Below are positions 25,901 to 36,385 of a stretch of DNA of 64,000 nt, piece after piece (position 1 is the first letter of the stretch; each line of letters starts with the position of its first letter). The stretch comes from Acarospora socialis (Eukaryota; Ascomycota; Lecanoromycetes; Acarosporales; Acarosporaceae): NCBI GenBank assembly GCA_025617375.2, contig JAMYGW020000007.1, positions 806,001 through 870,000 of the forward strand, given 5' to 3'. The notes under the pieces are model-generated. The model ran no database searches. It was not told the DNA's origin and worked only from the letters and a program-made list of their open reading frames with translations. A program made the position numbers and the translations under genes.

Positions 25901-26861
25901 TCCGCTTCTTTGGTGGTCTCTTTGGCTTCTCCTTCTTCTGCGCGGCTTCGGCGTGACGAGCTGCTTGCTCCATTTGCTGCTTCTGAAGCAATGCGATTCG
26001 ATCCTTTAGACTTGTCGGCTTTGGTTGATTATCTTCGTCTGCAGCTGTTGCAGGAGGCGGTGGTGCAGACCGCTCTTGGCTCTCTGCATCGTGTGATGTA
26101 CCCTCTGCAAGGGAAGGGTCCTCCTCTCTACGATAAACCCTCTGAGGTGGATGTTCCCGAGCTGGTGGTACGTAAGCGTCTCGACTCGGTGGAGGAGCTA
26201 TGAATGGCTTTTTGATGAAGCTTGAGGCACCAGGGGCAGTGGCTCCTCCAGGCTTCGGTGGTGCAATAGGAGGCGCGGCAGGCTTGTTGAATGCAGCAAT
26301 CCGGTCACGGAAAGAACCACCAGTTGGCTTCTCCGTAACTGCAGGTGGAGAGGGTTTTGAGGATGCTTGCTGTGGGGGCTTGGATGGTAGGTTTGCGGTA
26401 GTCACTGTCTGTGATTGCTCGGTTGGTGAAGCAGAAGGTTGTGCTGGGACGGATTGAATGTCTGTCGAGCGCACTTCTGACTGCTCCGCGGCTGCAGTTG
26501 CGGGCTGAGTTGCTGCTAGAGAAAGCGTCGCTTCTCTCCGCGGCTCATCCTGCTCTGGCTTGTTGCGGCTACCTTCGACTGGTGGAGGGGGTGCCACGGC
26601 TGGAGTAGAGTCTGCCTCTTTCTTCGGACGACTGGGCCTTGTCGGCCTTGGCGGGGTTTCTGGTTCATATCGCTCGACAAAGTTCCGTGGGAATATTCCC
26701 TCCTCCTTCGTACCGGACGCATCGGTATACTCGCCGAAATACCAATCCTCATCCTCCACTTGAGTTACCGTTATGATTTGACCATTGGCGAACTTGAGAT
26801 CATCGTCATGCGGCGAAGTGTAATCGTAGACTGCTTTAACTCTGAACGGCGGAGCTGACAT
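22923..26861 (-). CDS. bbc1: Myosin tail region-interacting protein Bbc1/Mti1
   Basis: Three exons, 26861-25022, 24963-24868 and 24817-22923 (1276 aa), introns 58 and 50 bp. The splices fuse two long open frames that would otherwise look like two genes. N-terminal SH3 domain at about 5-65 (FRVKAVYDYTSPHDDDLKF, EDEDWYFGEY, GIFPRNFVERY). A long Pro/Ser/Glu-rich linker follows, with coiled-coil segments (KRRLEIRERMAKMSGG near 475) and poly-proline clusters. The C-terminal domain of about 230 residues contains ERQ-free but diagnostic blocks such as DVYVLFMDYSQTVI, AYGALVYANLANASI, EIRPGDIVSFRNARFQGHRG and KYAVDVGKPDHVAVVVDWDG, the papain-like fold of Bbc1/Aim3. In yeast, Bbc1 sits at cortical actin patches and restrains Las17/WASP and type I myosin. 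It shares a divergent promoter with RTR1. Confidence 0.9.
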
Positions 26862-27359
26862 GGTCGAGTTTGTATAGATTCACCCGAAGCCCTGCGTCGG
26901 GTGAACAGTTGATTTGGGAGGGAATAGCTTGTCTGACTCTGAACAAAGCTGTATACAATACAACAAGTTTCCGGCGTCGATCTGGAAACGATAATCGAAG
27001 GGTACGGTCGTGTACTGGTAGAGTTACAGTTGCTATGAATTAAAGTAGATTGTTCTGGCGGGGCTTGGGGGCCTTCGTCAGCGACAGAACAGTAATCTTA
27101 TATCTTCTCAAACTATCAGGTCTTCGTACCTGTAAAATCTTAGATTATATTCATTTCCGAGTAGCAACTAATGAACAAGAAGTACAACCCGATCTCCCTC
27201 CAGTGCAGCTGGTGTTATGTTACGTAGTAGTGGCTATGGTTCACAAGCATATAACTTTTCGGCAACAGCCGACACTATCACACAGCTCACCGCCTTGGCA
27301 GAAGAGTAGCTCGTAGCTCGTAGCTCACCGTTGTGAACTCGGATTGCAGATCCATAGCT
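26862..27359. promoter_or_regulatory. Divergent promoter, BBC1 / RTR1
   Basis: A 498-bp region between oppositely oriented start codons. A short tandem copy of GTAGCTC lies at about 27305-27325 just before the RTR1 side. No ORF of merit. Confidence 0.5.
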
Positions 27360-28262
27360 ATGATCAAAAATTTTCTACCAACATCTTCAAGTGGACAGAC
27401 CGTTCCACAAACCCTCTCCCCAGACCACCCGCACTATGACACGATTCTCTCTCGCGCGAACCAGATCCAGCGCCAAAAGGAAACGGAGCAGCGGATCCTC
27501 GCCGCCACAGAAGCCCTCCTCGACCTTGGCTTCGAGTCCACAGACGGAGCCCCTGATCGGTCCGTCGTTGCCGACATCAAACGCCTCCTGAAGCTTTTCC
27601 AGCCAAGTGACTATGATGCGCTGATAGAAGAACGCAACATCAACGGCAAGTGCGGCTACGTGCTCTGCGCTCAACCGCCACGGAGCGAGGATACTAGCGC
27701 ACGCTTCAGGATTCTCACCGGGACGGGGAAAGGCGAAAGCGCGTTTAAGGTGGTGCCGCGGAAGAACCTGGAGCAGTGGTGCTCGGAGCGCTGTGCGACG
27801 AAAGGAGTGTATGTTAGAGTGCAGTTGAGCGAAGAGCCAGCGTGGATGAGGGCTGCAGGGGCGGATGTGGAGATCACACTCTCGGAAGAGGTGGAGGCTA
27901 GGCGAAAGGAAGAGACCGACGTTGGTGTGCTGGCGGATGCAATCCGTGGCTTGGACATCCGCGTGGCCAGTGATGGGATTACGAAAGCTCTCGCTGCACT
28001 GGCCGTGGAACGCGGACGTCCTTCGAGGTCAGGCATCGCTTCTGGCGTCAATGGAGTTCTTGTCCATGAGAATATGGTTGGAGCTGCAGCCCAGCCTCCC
28101 CATCCACATGTCGGCTCAAACTACAGTTCTATTGAAGGCTACGAGCCGCGAAGCTTTAACGGGGCCACCGAACCATCTGCGCCTAATCAAGGAGAACCAA
28201 GGAGACTGGCTGTTAGTGCGTCGTCTTTACTCGAGCGTAATAGAGATTGTGGTAGATCTTGA
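27360..28262 (+). CDS. rtr1: RNA polymerase II CTD phosphatase Rtr1/RPAP2
   Basis: Intronless, 300 aa from the first in-frame ATG (MIKNFLPTSSSGQ). The Rtr1/RPAP2 zinc-binding domain lies at about 85-165: DYDALIEERNINGKCGYVLC followed by KNLEQWCSERCATKGVYVRVQL, giving the Cys-x4-Cys and Cys-x3-Cys ligand pairs of the family. The helix before it (QRQKETEQRILAATEALLDL) is also typical. Rtr1 removes phosphate from the CTD of Rpb1 in the shift from initiation to elongation. The C-terminal 45 codons and the stop form the first unit of a diverged 159-bp tandem repeat, so the native C terminus may have been remodelled. Confidence 0.9.
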   Translation: MIKNFLPTSSSGQTVPQTLSPDHPHYDTILSRANQIQRQKETEQRILAATEALLDLGFESTDGAPDRSVVADIKRLLKLFQPSDYDALIEERNINGKCGYVLCAQPPRSEDTSARFRILTGTGKGESAFKVVPRKNLEQWCSERCATKGVYVRVQLSEEPAWMRAAGADVEITLSEEVEARRKEETDVGVLADAIRGLDIRVASDGITKALAALAVERGRPSRSGIASGVNGVLVHENMVGAAAQPPHPHVGSNYSSIEGYEPRSFNGATEPSAPNQGEPRRLAVSASSLLERNRDCGRS

Positions 28263-28520
28263 ATAGGTTCGGGTTTGGACTCCGGTTCTATCCAAGACTA
28301 AGCCGCGAAGTTCCGACATGGCCACCACACCGTCTGCTCCTAGTGGAGTAGAGCAAAGGAGACAGGCTATTAGTCCGCTCCTCTTGACTGGAAGTGTAAT
28401 ATGAAAAGAGGCAGATCTTAAATAGGGTTGGGTTTAGACCATAGCTCCATCGATGACTACAAGCCGCCAAGCCATGAAGGCCTACTCAACCGTCTCTTCA
28501 AAACACATGAAGAAAACAAA
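28126..28520 (+). repeat. Diverged 159-bp tandem repeat over the RTR1 3' end
   Basis: Units start at 28126, 28285 and 28444, each 159 bp (53 codons) apart; the third is partial. Shared landmarks in order: a start like GTTCTATTGAAGGCTAC, the CCGCGAAG block, ACCAAGGAGA/CAAAGGAGA, a GGCAGATCTTgAATA-type end and GGTTGGGTTTAGACC. The stop of RTR1 in unit 1 (TGA) lines up with TAA in unit 2. Unit 3 again reads SSIDDYKPPSHEG, parallel to SSIEGYEPRSFNG of unit 1. Confidence 0.75.
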
Positions 28521-28746
28521 GGAGAAATGGCGATCTTTCCGCTGTTATTGATAAGGGCACAACAAGAAAGGAAGCAGTTTTTGAATATGAGGTTTTTTTT
28601 GGCTTGTATGGATTCTTTCCAACGGTAGATACCCTGCAGGAGTCTGACAGGATATCTGTCCGTGGGTGTCTCACTATGAAATTCACTATTACTGTTAACT
28701 TAGGAAATTTTGGACTCAATTCTATATCGATTTATACCACGTTATA

Positions 28747-28897
28747 CAGGGTCACGACACTGCGGGCTGCTGGTTGCATATGCTAAAATGACTAATATAG
28801 TTCTGAATTCTGGTTTTCTCATACAAATTGTGTCTGTGCCATCCAAGAGTAGCGGATTTTTCATATGCAACCAGCAGCCCGCAGTGTCGTGACCCTG
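28747..28897. mobile_element. MITE-like 151-bp element with 36-bp perfect terminal inverted repeats
   Basis: The left arm 28747-28782 begins CAGGGTCACGACACTGCGGG and ends GCATATG. The right arm 28862-28897 is its exact reverse complement, with a 79-bp AT-rich centre. Both ends are bordered by TA (28745-28746 and 28898-28899), the target-site duplication made by Tc1/mariner-type DNA transposons. No coding capacity. Family membership is inferred from the ends only. It could also be a plain hairpin-forming inverted repeat. Confidence 0.6.
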
Positions 28898-28987
28898 TAT
28901 TACCTCTGATCTCCAACCGAGCCACGTATCTTCAACGGTAGATCGACAAGGTTGAAAGCAGGTTGGAATACCATACAAAGTAAGATT

Positions 28988-29546
28988 ACTTCCTTCCAAA
29001 TCCAAGAAAGATGCAGACGATTCTCCCTTCTCCAAACGCCTTGAACGTCGTGTCACCTGCCAGATAGATGATTGAGCCTTCAGTCCATTCAACCTCGACT
29101 GACCTTCCCCTTGGATCCTCCACTTTAGTTTGCAGATCTCCCTCTTGAAACAGGCATATAGCAACACCGGCATGATCAGAACCCAAGCCCAACTGGAACA
29201 CTCCCTTCAGAAACATGAATACTTCAGGCTTATAATATTTGTTGATGTTTGTAGGATTAAGGATCTTATTGATCTCGGATTCTTTTGTGATCTGATTAAG
29301 TGATCAGAAATTAGAATCACCCCCTGCTCTGGATCTGCGTACTTGATGGTAATAGTCCCCAAAATACTGCTTAGTAACTGCCTCACAAGATGATGTTCAT
29401 GCCATTTTTGATAGAAGTTTCGTTTGTGCCAGAGCGGCTTCAGCCCTTACATCTTGTCCGGCTTGCCTGATCAACTCAAGCACTGTAGGTGTTGACTGCA
29501 CAATCTGTACAACATCCAGTGTATCCTCTGTCTTACTTGTTGACAT
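28988..29546 (-). pseudogene. Small unknown gene, probably broken
   Basis: The minus strand from ATG 29546 reads MSTSKTEDTLDVVQIVQSTP and VLELIRQAGQD, then loses a single open frame. It resumes as protein-like blocks ITIKYADPEQGVILISD and ITKESEINKILNPTNINKYY, then a clean final stretch PEVFMFLKGVFQLGLGSDHA to CIFLGFGRK and a stop at about 28988. Splicing with GTAAGG at 29450 and GTACGC near 29335 yields a short protein of about 145 aa but discards the well-formed middle block. I therefore favour a gene with a few disabling changes over a working three-exon gene. No family recognised. It lies next to the MITE-like element in AT-rich DNA. Confidence 0.4.
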
Positions 29547-29762
29547 GATGAAGATCTCTTGTGATGGATCGTGCAGCGAGATTTATGGAGGGGTGGTTTC
29601 GAGTGTTTTTCGGCTAATGCATGAAATTGAGAAATTTGGATCTCGGCTGTTAAGGATAATAATATCTTAGTGGCGCTCATTATGTGAATGAAAACGAGAT
29701 ACTTCCCCCACGAAACGCCTTCCCAACATCGTGAACTCATATCGAACCAAAAGGCAGTCCGC

Positions 29763-30740
29763 CTATATCCTCAACAAAGCCCCTCTCGTCTCATCCGCCA
29801 ACTTGGCCCTCCAGAGTCTATGTTCGTTCAACAACCACATCTCGCCCTCCCTCCCGAAACAGAAATTCGCAACCCCACCATCAACCAGAATTTTCCCAAT
29901 CAGACTGCCTCCGCCATTCCACACATTGACACCGTCTCCACAACCACTGTACACGTTCCCGTGCACATCGCATTTGATCCCGTCCGGCGCTCCCGTGTCC
30001 GCCATGGCGAAGACTCGTCTATTGATGAGAAAGGGGCTCGCATTGATGATGACGATATCGAACGCGTAGATTGTCGAAGCCCGCGCCGGATCCGTCGATC
30101 CGTCGCCGTGGACATAGTCCGTGTCGGTGATGTAGACTATCTCCTCGCCGGGCGAGAAGCAGATGCCGTTCGGGCGGCCAAAGCCGTCTGCCACAACACG
30201 GACATCGCCGCTGCCGGGATCGAAACGATAGACCTGCTGGGGCAGCTGCGGTGGGGGCCGGAAGCCTTGCTCGTAGCCGTAGATGGGGTCGGTGAACCAG
30301 AGGCTGCCGTCCGAGTGGACGACGACGTCGTTGGGCGAGTTGAACGGACGGCCGTGGTAGTTGTTGAGCAGGGCCGTAGTTCGGTGGGGCCGCTTGGCTT
30401 CCATGTAGATGAGGCCGCCCGGTTCGTGCAGCGAGCCCTGGGCGCAGAAGAGGATGCCGTCGAGGTAGTTGACGCCGCCGTTGGCCATGTAGTTGCGCTC
30501 CGGACAGCGGACTTTGTCGCGGGTGAAGTCTTTGGGGCCGAAGATTTCGATCTTGGTGATGATGATGGTTTTGTTGGCCGTGCTGACGGCGCCGGGGTCG
30601 TTGTCGGGGATGTGGTTGGATGTGATGAAGAGGGTGTTGGAGGGAGCATGGAAGACGCCGGCTTCGTGAAAGAATGGTGCTCGTTTGTCTTCAATCAAGA
30701 GCTCGAATTGCGGGGCAGGGCCTAGCAGGGTAAGGAACAT
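29763..30740 (-). CDS. SMP-30/gluconolactonase family protein
   Basis: Six-bladed beta-propeller lactonase family; 325 aa from the first in-frame ATG. Visible metal-site landmarks are the Glu in FFHEAGVF (about residue 26), the Asn in FNSPNDVVVHSDGSLWFTDP (about 132) and the Asp in GAPDGIKCDVHGNVYSG (about 251). RPNGICFSPGEEIVYITDTD is the usual blade motif. The frame is open upstream of this ATG as SHTKNRPFLVYDD, which matches the N terminus of fungal relatives. The true start therefore lies in an upstream exon, with an acceptor near 30786-30800, that I could not fix. Substrate unknown; such enzymes hydrolyse sugar lactones or other small lactones. No secretion signal visible in the part annotated. 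Confidence 0.85.
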   Translation of the reverse strand: MFLTLLGPAPQFELLIEDKRAPFFHEAGVFHAPSNTLFITSNHIPDNDPGAVSTANKTIIITKIEIFGPKDFTRDKVRCPERNYMANGGVNYLDGILFCAQGSLHEPGGLIYMEAKRPHRTTALLNNYHGRPFNSPNDVVVHSDGSLWFTDPIYGYEQGFRPPPQLPQQVYRFDPGSGDVRVVADGFGRPNGICFSPGEEIVYITDTDYVHGDGSTDPARASTIYAFDIVIINASPFLINRRVFAMADTGAPDGIKCDVHGNVYSGCGDGVNVWNGGGSLIGKILVDGGVANFCFGREGEMWLLNEHRLWRAKLADETRGALLRI

Positions 30741-31741
30741 GTCGTCGTAGACGAGAAAGGGTCGGTTTTTGGTGTGGGATAACGTGCTACTGTTCCATTA
30801 GCAACGGCAATGTGTTCGCAAAACATAGTGAGATGCAAACGAACTGCCATAGAGCTTCGCCCGGCCGGTTTATCCGCTGCCATGGAATCTTGTCAGACCA
30901 AGGCCTCCGCAGCGAAGATGAACGCGACGGTACGAAAGAGGCTCCACCTGAACGGTCTGGACGCTGTCCGGGGCTGTCGTCGTAGAACGAGACATTTCGG
31001 CTCAAACCTATCCCGTCAGTTGTCTTTGATCGTGGCCAGAGAGGCATGAGGTCTTGTATGGCACATACGACTATGCTGTGTCGTCAACGAGTGTGCACTG
31101 AGGTCTCAACGCACATCCAATGGCCCTTCCTTGCTTTTAGTATATGGAGGGTGGAGGCTGTAACGCCATCCCGCCCATAAGTGCACACGGCCGATGGTGC
31201 TAAGCTGGAGCTCTGCCGTCAGTGGAGGATGACGGGCTTGACAATCAAATCAAGCTGCTCCACTAAGTGAGCTTGGCCCCAGGAATAGCCCCGAAACGTC
31301 CGTTACGAGCATTGCCCGCTTCTCCAGCTCTGCTCAGTGAACCAATTGCATGTCCAGAACCCATGTTCACTGTTGTGGCTGCGGTCGAGATCCAAAGATC
31401 TGCCGCCCCACCGATCGCCGTAATGACGCCACATTTTTCAACCCCTGTGCAAATCTAGGCGGAGTGTGAATTCGGACAGGTTGCCATTGGAAGACGTTGC
31501 GGGTAGCAAGGTAGCCATCTTTTTGGGTTTGTGACGGCGATTGCGTCAATGGTACGAGAATAGCAGCTCAAGATGCCGAGAGCTTTGTAATTTTCTTCAC
31601 AGGTTGAACCACCAACTAAAGACCAGAAATCTGAATGGTATAGACAGACGCTCCTCTTCTATACAAGATATGACGCTGTTACAGCACTATCTACCCAACC
31701 ACAACCAAGATGACCGGCCATATAAGACACTGTGGACCTCC
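30741..31741. other. Upstream region of the SMP-30 gene and AFG1 3' flank
   Basis: About 1 kb. The 260 bases next to 30740 probably contain the first exon of the SMP-30 gene; a minus-strand frame opens at 31047 with MPLWPRSKTTDGIGLSRNVS, and another at about 30993 with MSRSTTTAPDSVQTVQ. I could not choose. The rest holds no supported gene. Confidence 0.35.
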
Positions 31742-33646
31742 TCATAGACTGTCCTCTCTCCACCGACTCCTCACCCGCTGCCAGCCTTCCTTCTCCCCTA
31801 ATCCACCCTTGTGCTCCAAACCCATGCCCCTTTCCACCCAGTCCTGCGTACCCATCTCGCTCAATCTGCTCAGCGCTCTTGCAAAAGCAAACCTTTCCTC
31901 ATCCCCGCTAAAGATACTGCTGCTCTTCAACATCTTCATGTTCAAGCCAAGGTCGTCCATAAGCGAGCGCATCACATCGTTGACATCTTCATGGTCTTCA
32001 ATCTCTTTAACAGATCCGGTTTTTCTACCGTCCTTCAAAGCATCGTTGGCCTCGTCCGGGGATAAGAACAGCTGGTACAGAGGGACGGCGGTGGTCATGA
32101 CGAGCTTGGCCTATGTGTTTTGCCTCTCAGTTCTGGCCCCAAACTCCCATCACTGGATCCACTTACTCTACTCTCGTAGACAGCATCAATGAAAGTGATA
32201 AACCTCCTCGCCAGATCCCTTTCCTTGTAAGTCATCCCTGGGACCCCGGTGACGATGAACGCGTCGTAACTCCTCATCAACTCCAGATAGTCCGCCGCCC
32301 CGGTTGCTTTGCCGATGAGTTCGTCGAATGTGAACATTGCAGCTCTCCCGCTAGCCCTCGGAACCTCGATTTCTCTGCCCCATACTGTATGCTTGGCCTT
32401 GTGCGGAGGATCATTCTCCGGATCGCCGAGAAATCGAAACCATTTGTCCGCATGTGAGACAGCCGCCTTGTCAAGGGGATAATGGAAGACCCCTGATGGT
32501 GGGCGGGGTATTTTGCGATAGTCCGTCTGGGAGTCAAGGTTGATGACTTGAAGGCGACGTTTTAATAGCTCGATGCAGGGAATGAATGATTGGCGCTGGA
32601 TGCCATTTTTGTACAAGTCGTCCGGATGACGGTTCGACGTCGTCACCAGAACAACGCCGTGGGACATGAGAGATTCGAGCAGCCTGCACGCAGGTTAGAT
32701 TCGCGATTGGTTGTGTCGACTTGGCAATTCTACCTCCTGAGGATCATAGCATCTGCCACGTCTGTGCACTGAAACTCATCAAAGCATAGCACACTGCCTT
32801 TTTCAGCAATGTCAGCTGCCACAAACGTAACAGCGTCCAGATCGGTTCCATGCACCATTTTCATCTTGTGTAGTCTCTTGTGGACATCCTGCATAAAATT
32901 ATGGAAATGTATCCGTGTCTTCGATGTTATATTTGGTGGAAGGGTATCGTAGAACAGATCCATAAGCATGGTTTTCCCGCTACCGACATCTCCGTACATG
33001 TACAGGCCTTTGGGCAGATTCAGTGGTATTTCTGTAGCTGCCGCCCTCGGATCTTTCCGAAGGAAGAGAGAACTAAAGATTGACCGCGAGTGTGGCTTGA
33101 GTGATTCAACGGGAGGATGGACAATTTTCGGAGGATGGTACTCTTTGAGCATGTCGTGCAAGTCTTGGAGGTGCTGGACAATACCTACAGTTTGATCAGC
33201 AACAGCACCGATTATAAGATTTCTGATTATTTACCTCTCTGGTGTTCGTCATCCCGTAGTCTATGAGAGTGGACTCGCTCATCATACTCCTCGAGAGGTC
33301 CTATAGACGTTGGGTTGACTGCAACCTGCATCAGCACGCTTTACCATTGACGATCGAGACTAAGTGGAGATATGTTCTTACCATTGGACACAGTTGCCAG
33401 CCGTCTCGTACACCGAGGAGTTGTAACACTGGTGCTCACAGGCCGGCACCATGTGCACAAGTCCCTCGACCTCAATTTTGAACCGCCCTGCTTGGCGACC
33501 CATCCCGTAGACTTGCTACACCGTAGCCAAAGCTGTGGAGGCTGCGTATATACCAGTCCTCCCCGACCAAAAGTCGATGAATGGTTGGAGAGTAGTTTTC
33601 TGATCGAGGTTTCGACGGTCTTCGCGGCAGCCCACTCGGGGGCCAT
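31742..33646 (-). CDS. afg1: Mitochondrial AFG1/LACE1-type ATPase
   Basis: Five exons: 33646-33382, 33318-33235, 33184-32734, 32683-32167, 32110-31742 (561 aa); introns 63, 50, 50 and 56 bp. The first 85 residues are rich in Ser/Arg with few acidic residues, fitting a mitochondrial presequence. The family start [20 protein letters not shown] is followed by Walker A ([12 protein letters not shown], about 180), [14 protein letters not shown], Walker B ([20 protein letters not shown], about 247) and the sensor [16 protein letters not shown]-terminal block continues through [17 protein letters not shown] and [23 protein letters not shown]1 proteins assist turnover or export of inner-membrane proteins such as cytochrome oxidase subunits. 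Splices were set by continuity of these motifs. Confidence 0.93.
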
Positions 33647-34447
33647 CAGAAACCTCGGCTCAATAATGAGTTCGAATAAAATACAAGAATGCGCCGCACA
33701 TCTGGCAGCGCGATAGGGATCGTCATGAGCAAGGACAGACTGAGATGTGCAAGTTGGCCATGAGGACTGCGGGCCTGGATGCTACAAATGAGTAAAGTAG
33801 CTTACTTAGGTAAGGTGATTCACGAAGCCAGTAACCTTTAAGGTTACGCTTCCACGTGCACCCTATTTTGCTCCGAGGCCCGAAACGCAAAGGTCTCTCA
33901 TTGGCCGCCGAGAAAGCCCTCAGCCCCGCAGGAACATTCACGTGCAATTCGTGCAAACCAAGAACTGGGCCGAACTAAAGTGATTAATAATGAGCATTGG
34001 TGGCCCAATTTTCATTGTATATAGGCTTCATCCCACGTTTACACCGAACCATGGTAGACGCTCAAGGCCATTATGCAATTATCCAATAAACAACAGTATC
34101 TCGGCAATCAGTATGACCGCGACTTTCTTCAGATAACAACGAACAAAGTGAGGTTGAAGTGAAGGCATTGGAAAATCCGTACCACCTTGCAACGAGAGAA
34201 CTCCTTCGACGCCCACGCCCAAGCCGGATAATCAGGGATGATCGGTTGAGAGGCAGATCCCAGATGTGAAGATTCTCCAGTTGCGCACTCAACACCTGTC
34301 CCGCCCTCTCCACAAGGTCCGAAGTATGAGAAAATTGAGGACAGCTGCCGCCATAATGTTGACCACTCTGCTCAAACACAGATGTTCACATGTAGATCCA
34401 AGAGAAGCGAAGAAGTAAAAGGATGAAGTTGTTGCCCGCCATTTAGT
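33647..34447. other. Intergenic, AFG1 promoter and BEM1 3' flank
   Basis: About 800 bases. It contains a short TAAGGT motif near 33805 and two CACGTG cores near 33855 and 33942, within 300 bp of the AFG1 start. No gene seen. Confidence 0.4.
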
Positions 34448-36385
34448 TCAAGCGTATCCAACAAATAGCTGTAACTTGGGGTTCCGGTCTATTGCAACGT
34501 CGAGATCATAGTCACTCAGGAGTTCGGCACGTCCGTTCGAGAGCTCGTCGTTGTAAGAGAGTATGATGTCTTCTTCCACCTTGAGCCGGTCTCTCAACTT
34601 CTCTTTCAATTGCTGGAAATTGATGTCGCTTGGGACCCGGATGGCAATCAGATCGTCCTGGAAGTATACTTTGATCTTGAGCGCACCCGCCGGTGAAGGC
34701 GCGGGTGCAGCGCCGTTCGAGGTCTGCGATGCTTGCGTGAGGGAGCTAGGCTGGCGGTCGATACTTCGTGGGTGCATGTCTGATGGGCCTCTGTAGTGCC
34801 CGGGCTGTGTGATGGCATTGTTCACGGCTGGAACGGCAGATTGATTCCGTTGATGATTTGAACGTGTCTGCTGAGTTGGCATGCCCTGCTGTGGGTACCC
34901 GTTGCTGGACTCGGTGTTCCCACGTGACGACTGCTGCGATGCGGTCCGTGAGAACTGAGGAGGGGAAGAGTGGTGTGAGGCGCCAGACAGCCGGTACCCT
35001 TCGTCCCCGCTATTCGACTCTGTTTTCTCATAGTCTCCCTCTCTTGGCGCGAAGAGCTTGCGTACAAGCAAAGACCTGGAGATGTGCGGTGGCAATGCTA
35101 CAAGCTTCTTGACGTATTCGTCCAGGCTCTGTCTTCTTCCGTGTGATATAGCATCGGTGACATACGTCACTGGCCCTGGCATGAAAGGAATCGTCCGCGG
35201 CCCACCTTTGTTGCCAGCCTCAACCTCAAATTCCTGCAGTAAGGTGACTTGAAAGTCGTAGAAGTCCTGGTAATATCGAGAGAGCTCCCAATGTCTACCA
35301 TCCTCCAGAACGACGTCGACGATGTACCAATATTTGTCATTGTCAAAACACCACCGCGGTATCGAAGCTGATACAGGAGCAAGCAGCGGACTCTGTGAAT
35401 GCCAGTGTTAGTCTCAGAACCGCGCCGGGGGAGGTTAGGCTTACCGATCCGCGGCCGTTCTGACCTACGTTGTTCGGGCTCATGCCTGCTTCGATCTTGC
35501 CAAGGGGGATGCTTCTATCTCTGTAGTATTTAGTCATCTTCTTCCACTCTTCCACCTTTGGTACGCCAGCTCGTGCGACCGCTTCCTGGGCATCAGGGAC
35601 AGGCTTTCCGGTCAATGTGTCCCGGATTTCGACGTACGAGACCGGTATGAGACCCGGTCCACCCAGCCTTCCAATCGGCTTCGCCACGAACCACTCCGGG
35701 TTTGATTGAGCGGTCACCACTATCGGCTCGCCCGCCTTCGCCTCCAACTCATCTGGCCTCTCCGCGTTGAAATCATATTGCACCACACCATATACCATCG
35801 CCCCCGACCCCTTTCCTATACTCGACATTCTTGCATGCTTCCCCGGCCCACCGGGGTCCTGGCGCGATTGCGCCCCAGTCTCTGAATATCCCGAGTCGTG
35901 TTGAGTGACGTTATCAGTCCCGCCCGATGTGGCTGATCCGGTACTTTGCGGTTCAGTCTTCCCAATAACCTCGAAGTATGAGACAGGGACCAGTCCTCTT
36001 GCGCTCGGGATGAGAGGATTGCAAGCCTCAAACCAATTCGGGTCGTCTTCTCGACTTATCACGTGGAAAAAGTCTCCTTTGTGGAAGGCCAACTGTTGGG
36101 TATTTTGTGAATCTGGGACACGATCGTAAAGGGCTTTGATGACCTTCAGTTTCCGCCAGGATCAGTGGTTACTCAACTCAGCTGTATAACCGTGTGGAGA
36201 GTATGTCGGTTTATCTTACCTTCTTCGGCGGTACAATGGCCACGGCAGACTTCGGGGTGATCGATATATGCTGCGGCCTCGAGTCGCTTTTCTCCCCTTT
36301 GATGGACCTCCGTAAGAGCTATGTGCGATCAGTGAAGCTCTTGCATTTCCACTAGTCCATCGGCGGGGTTGATGCATACATTCAT
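34448..36385 (-). CDS. bem1: Polarity scaffold protein Bem1/Scd2
   Basis: Scaffold that binds Cdc42, its GEF Cdc24 and PAK kinases at growth sites. Exons 36385-36380, 36318-36220, 36143-35445, 35392-34448 (582 aa); introns 61, 76 and 52 bp. Order of domains: SH3-1 at about 36-96 (VIKALYDRVPDSQ, DPNWFEACNP), SH3-2 at about 151-212 (VYGVVQYDFNAERPDEL, NPEWFVAKP, GLIPVSYVEI), PX at about 272-395 (YWYIVDVVLEDGRHWELSRYYQ, PFMPGP), and PB1 at the C terminus (about 505-582: LKIKVYFQDDLIAIRV, YDLDVAIDRNPKLQLFV). The first exon codes only Met-Asn, spliced to LLRRSIKGEKSDSRPQHIS; this is the best fit to fungal Bem1 starts but is inferred. Length is normal for filamentous fungi. Confidence 0.92.

Noticed and set aside
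29688-30725. 345-codon plus-strand ORF opposite the SMP-30 gene
   Set aside because: The sense (minus) frame has the lactonase motifs; the antisense product is Val/Ala/Asp-rich with no domain.
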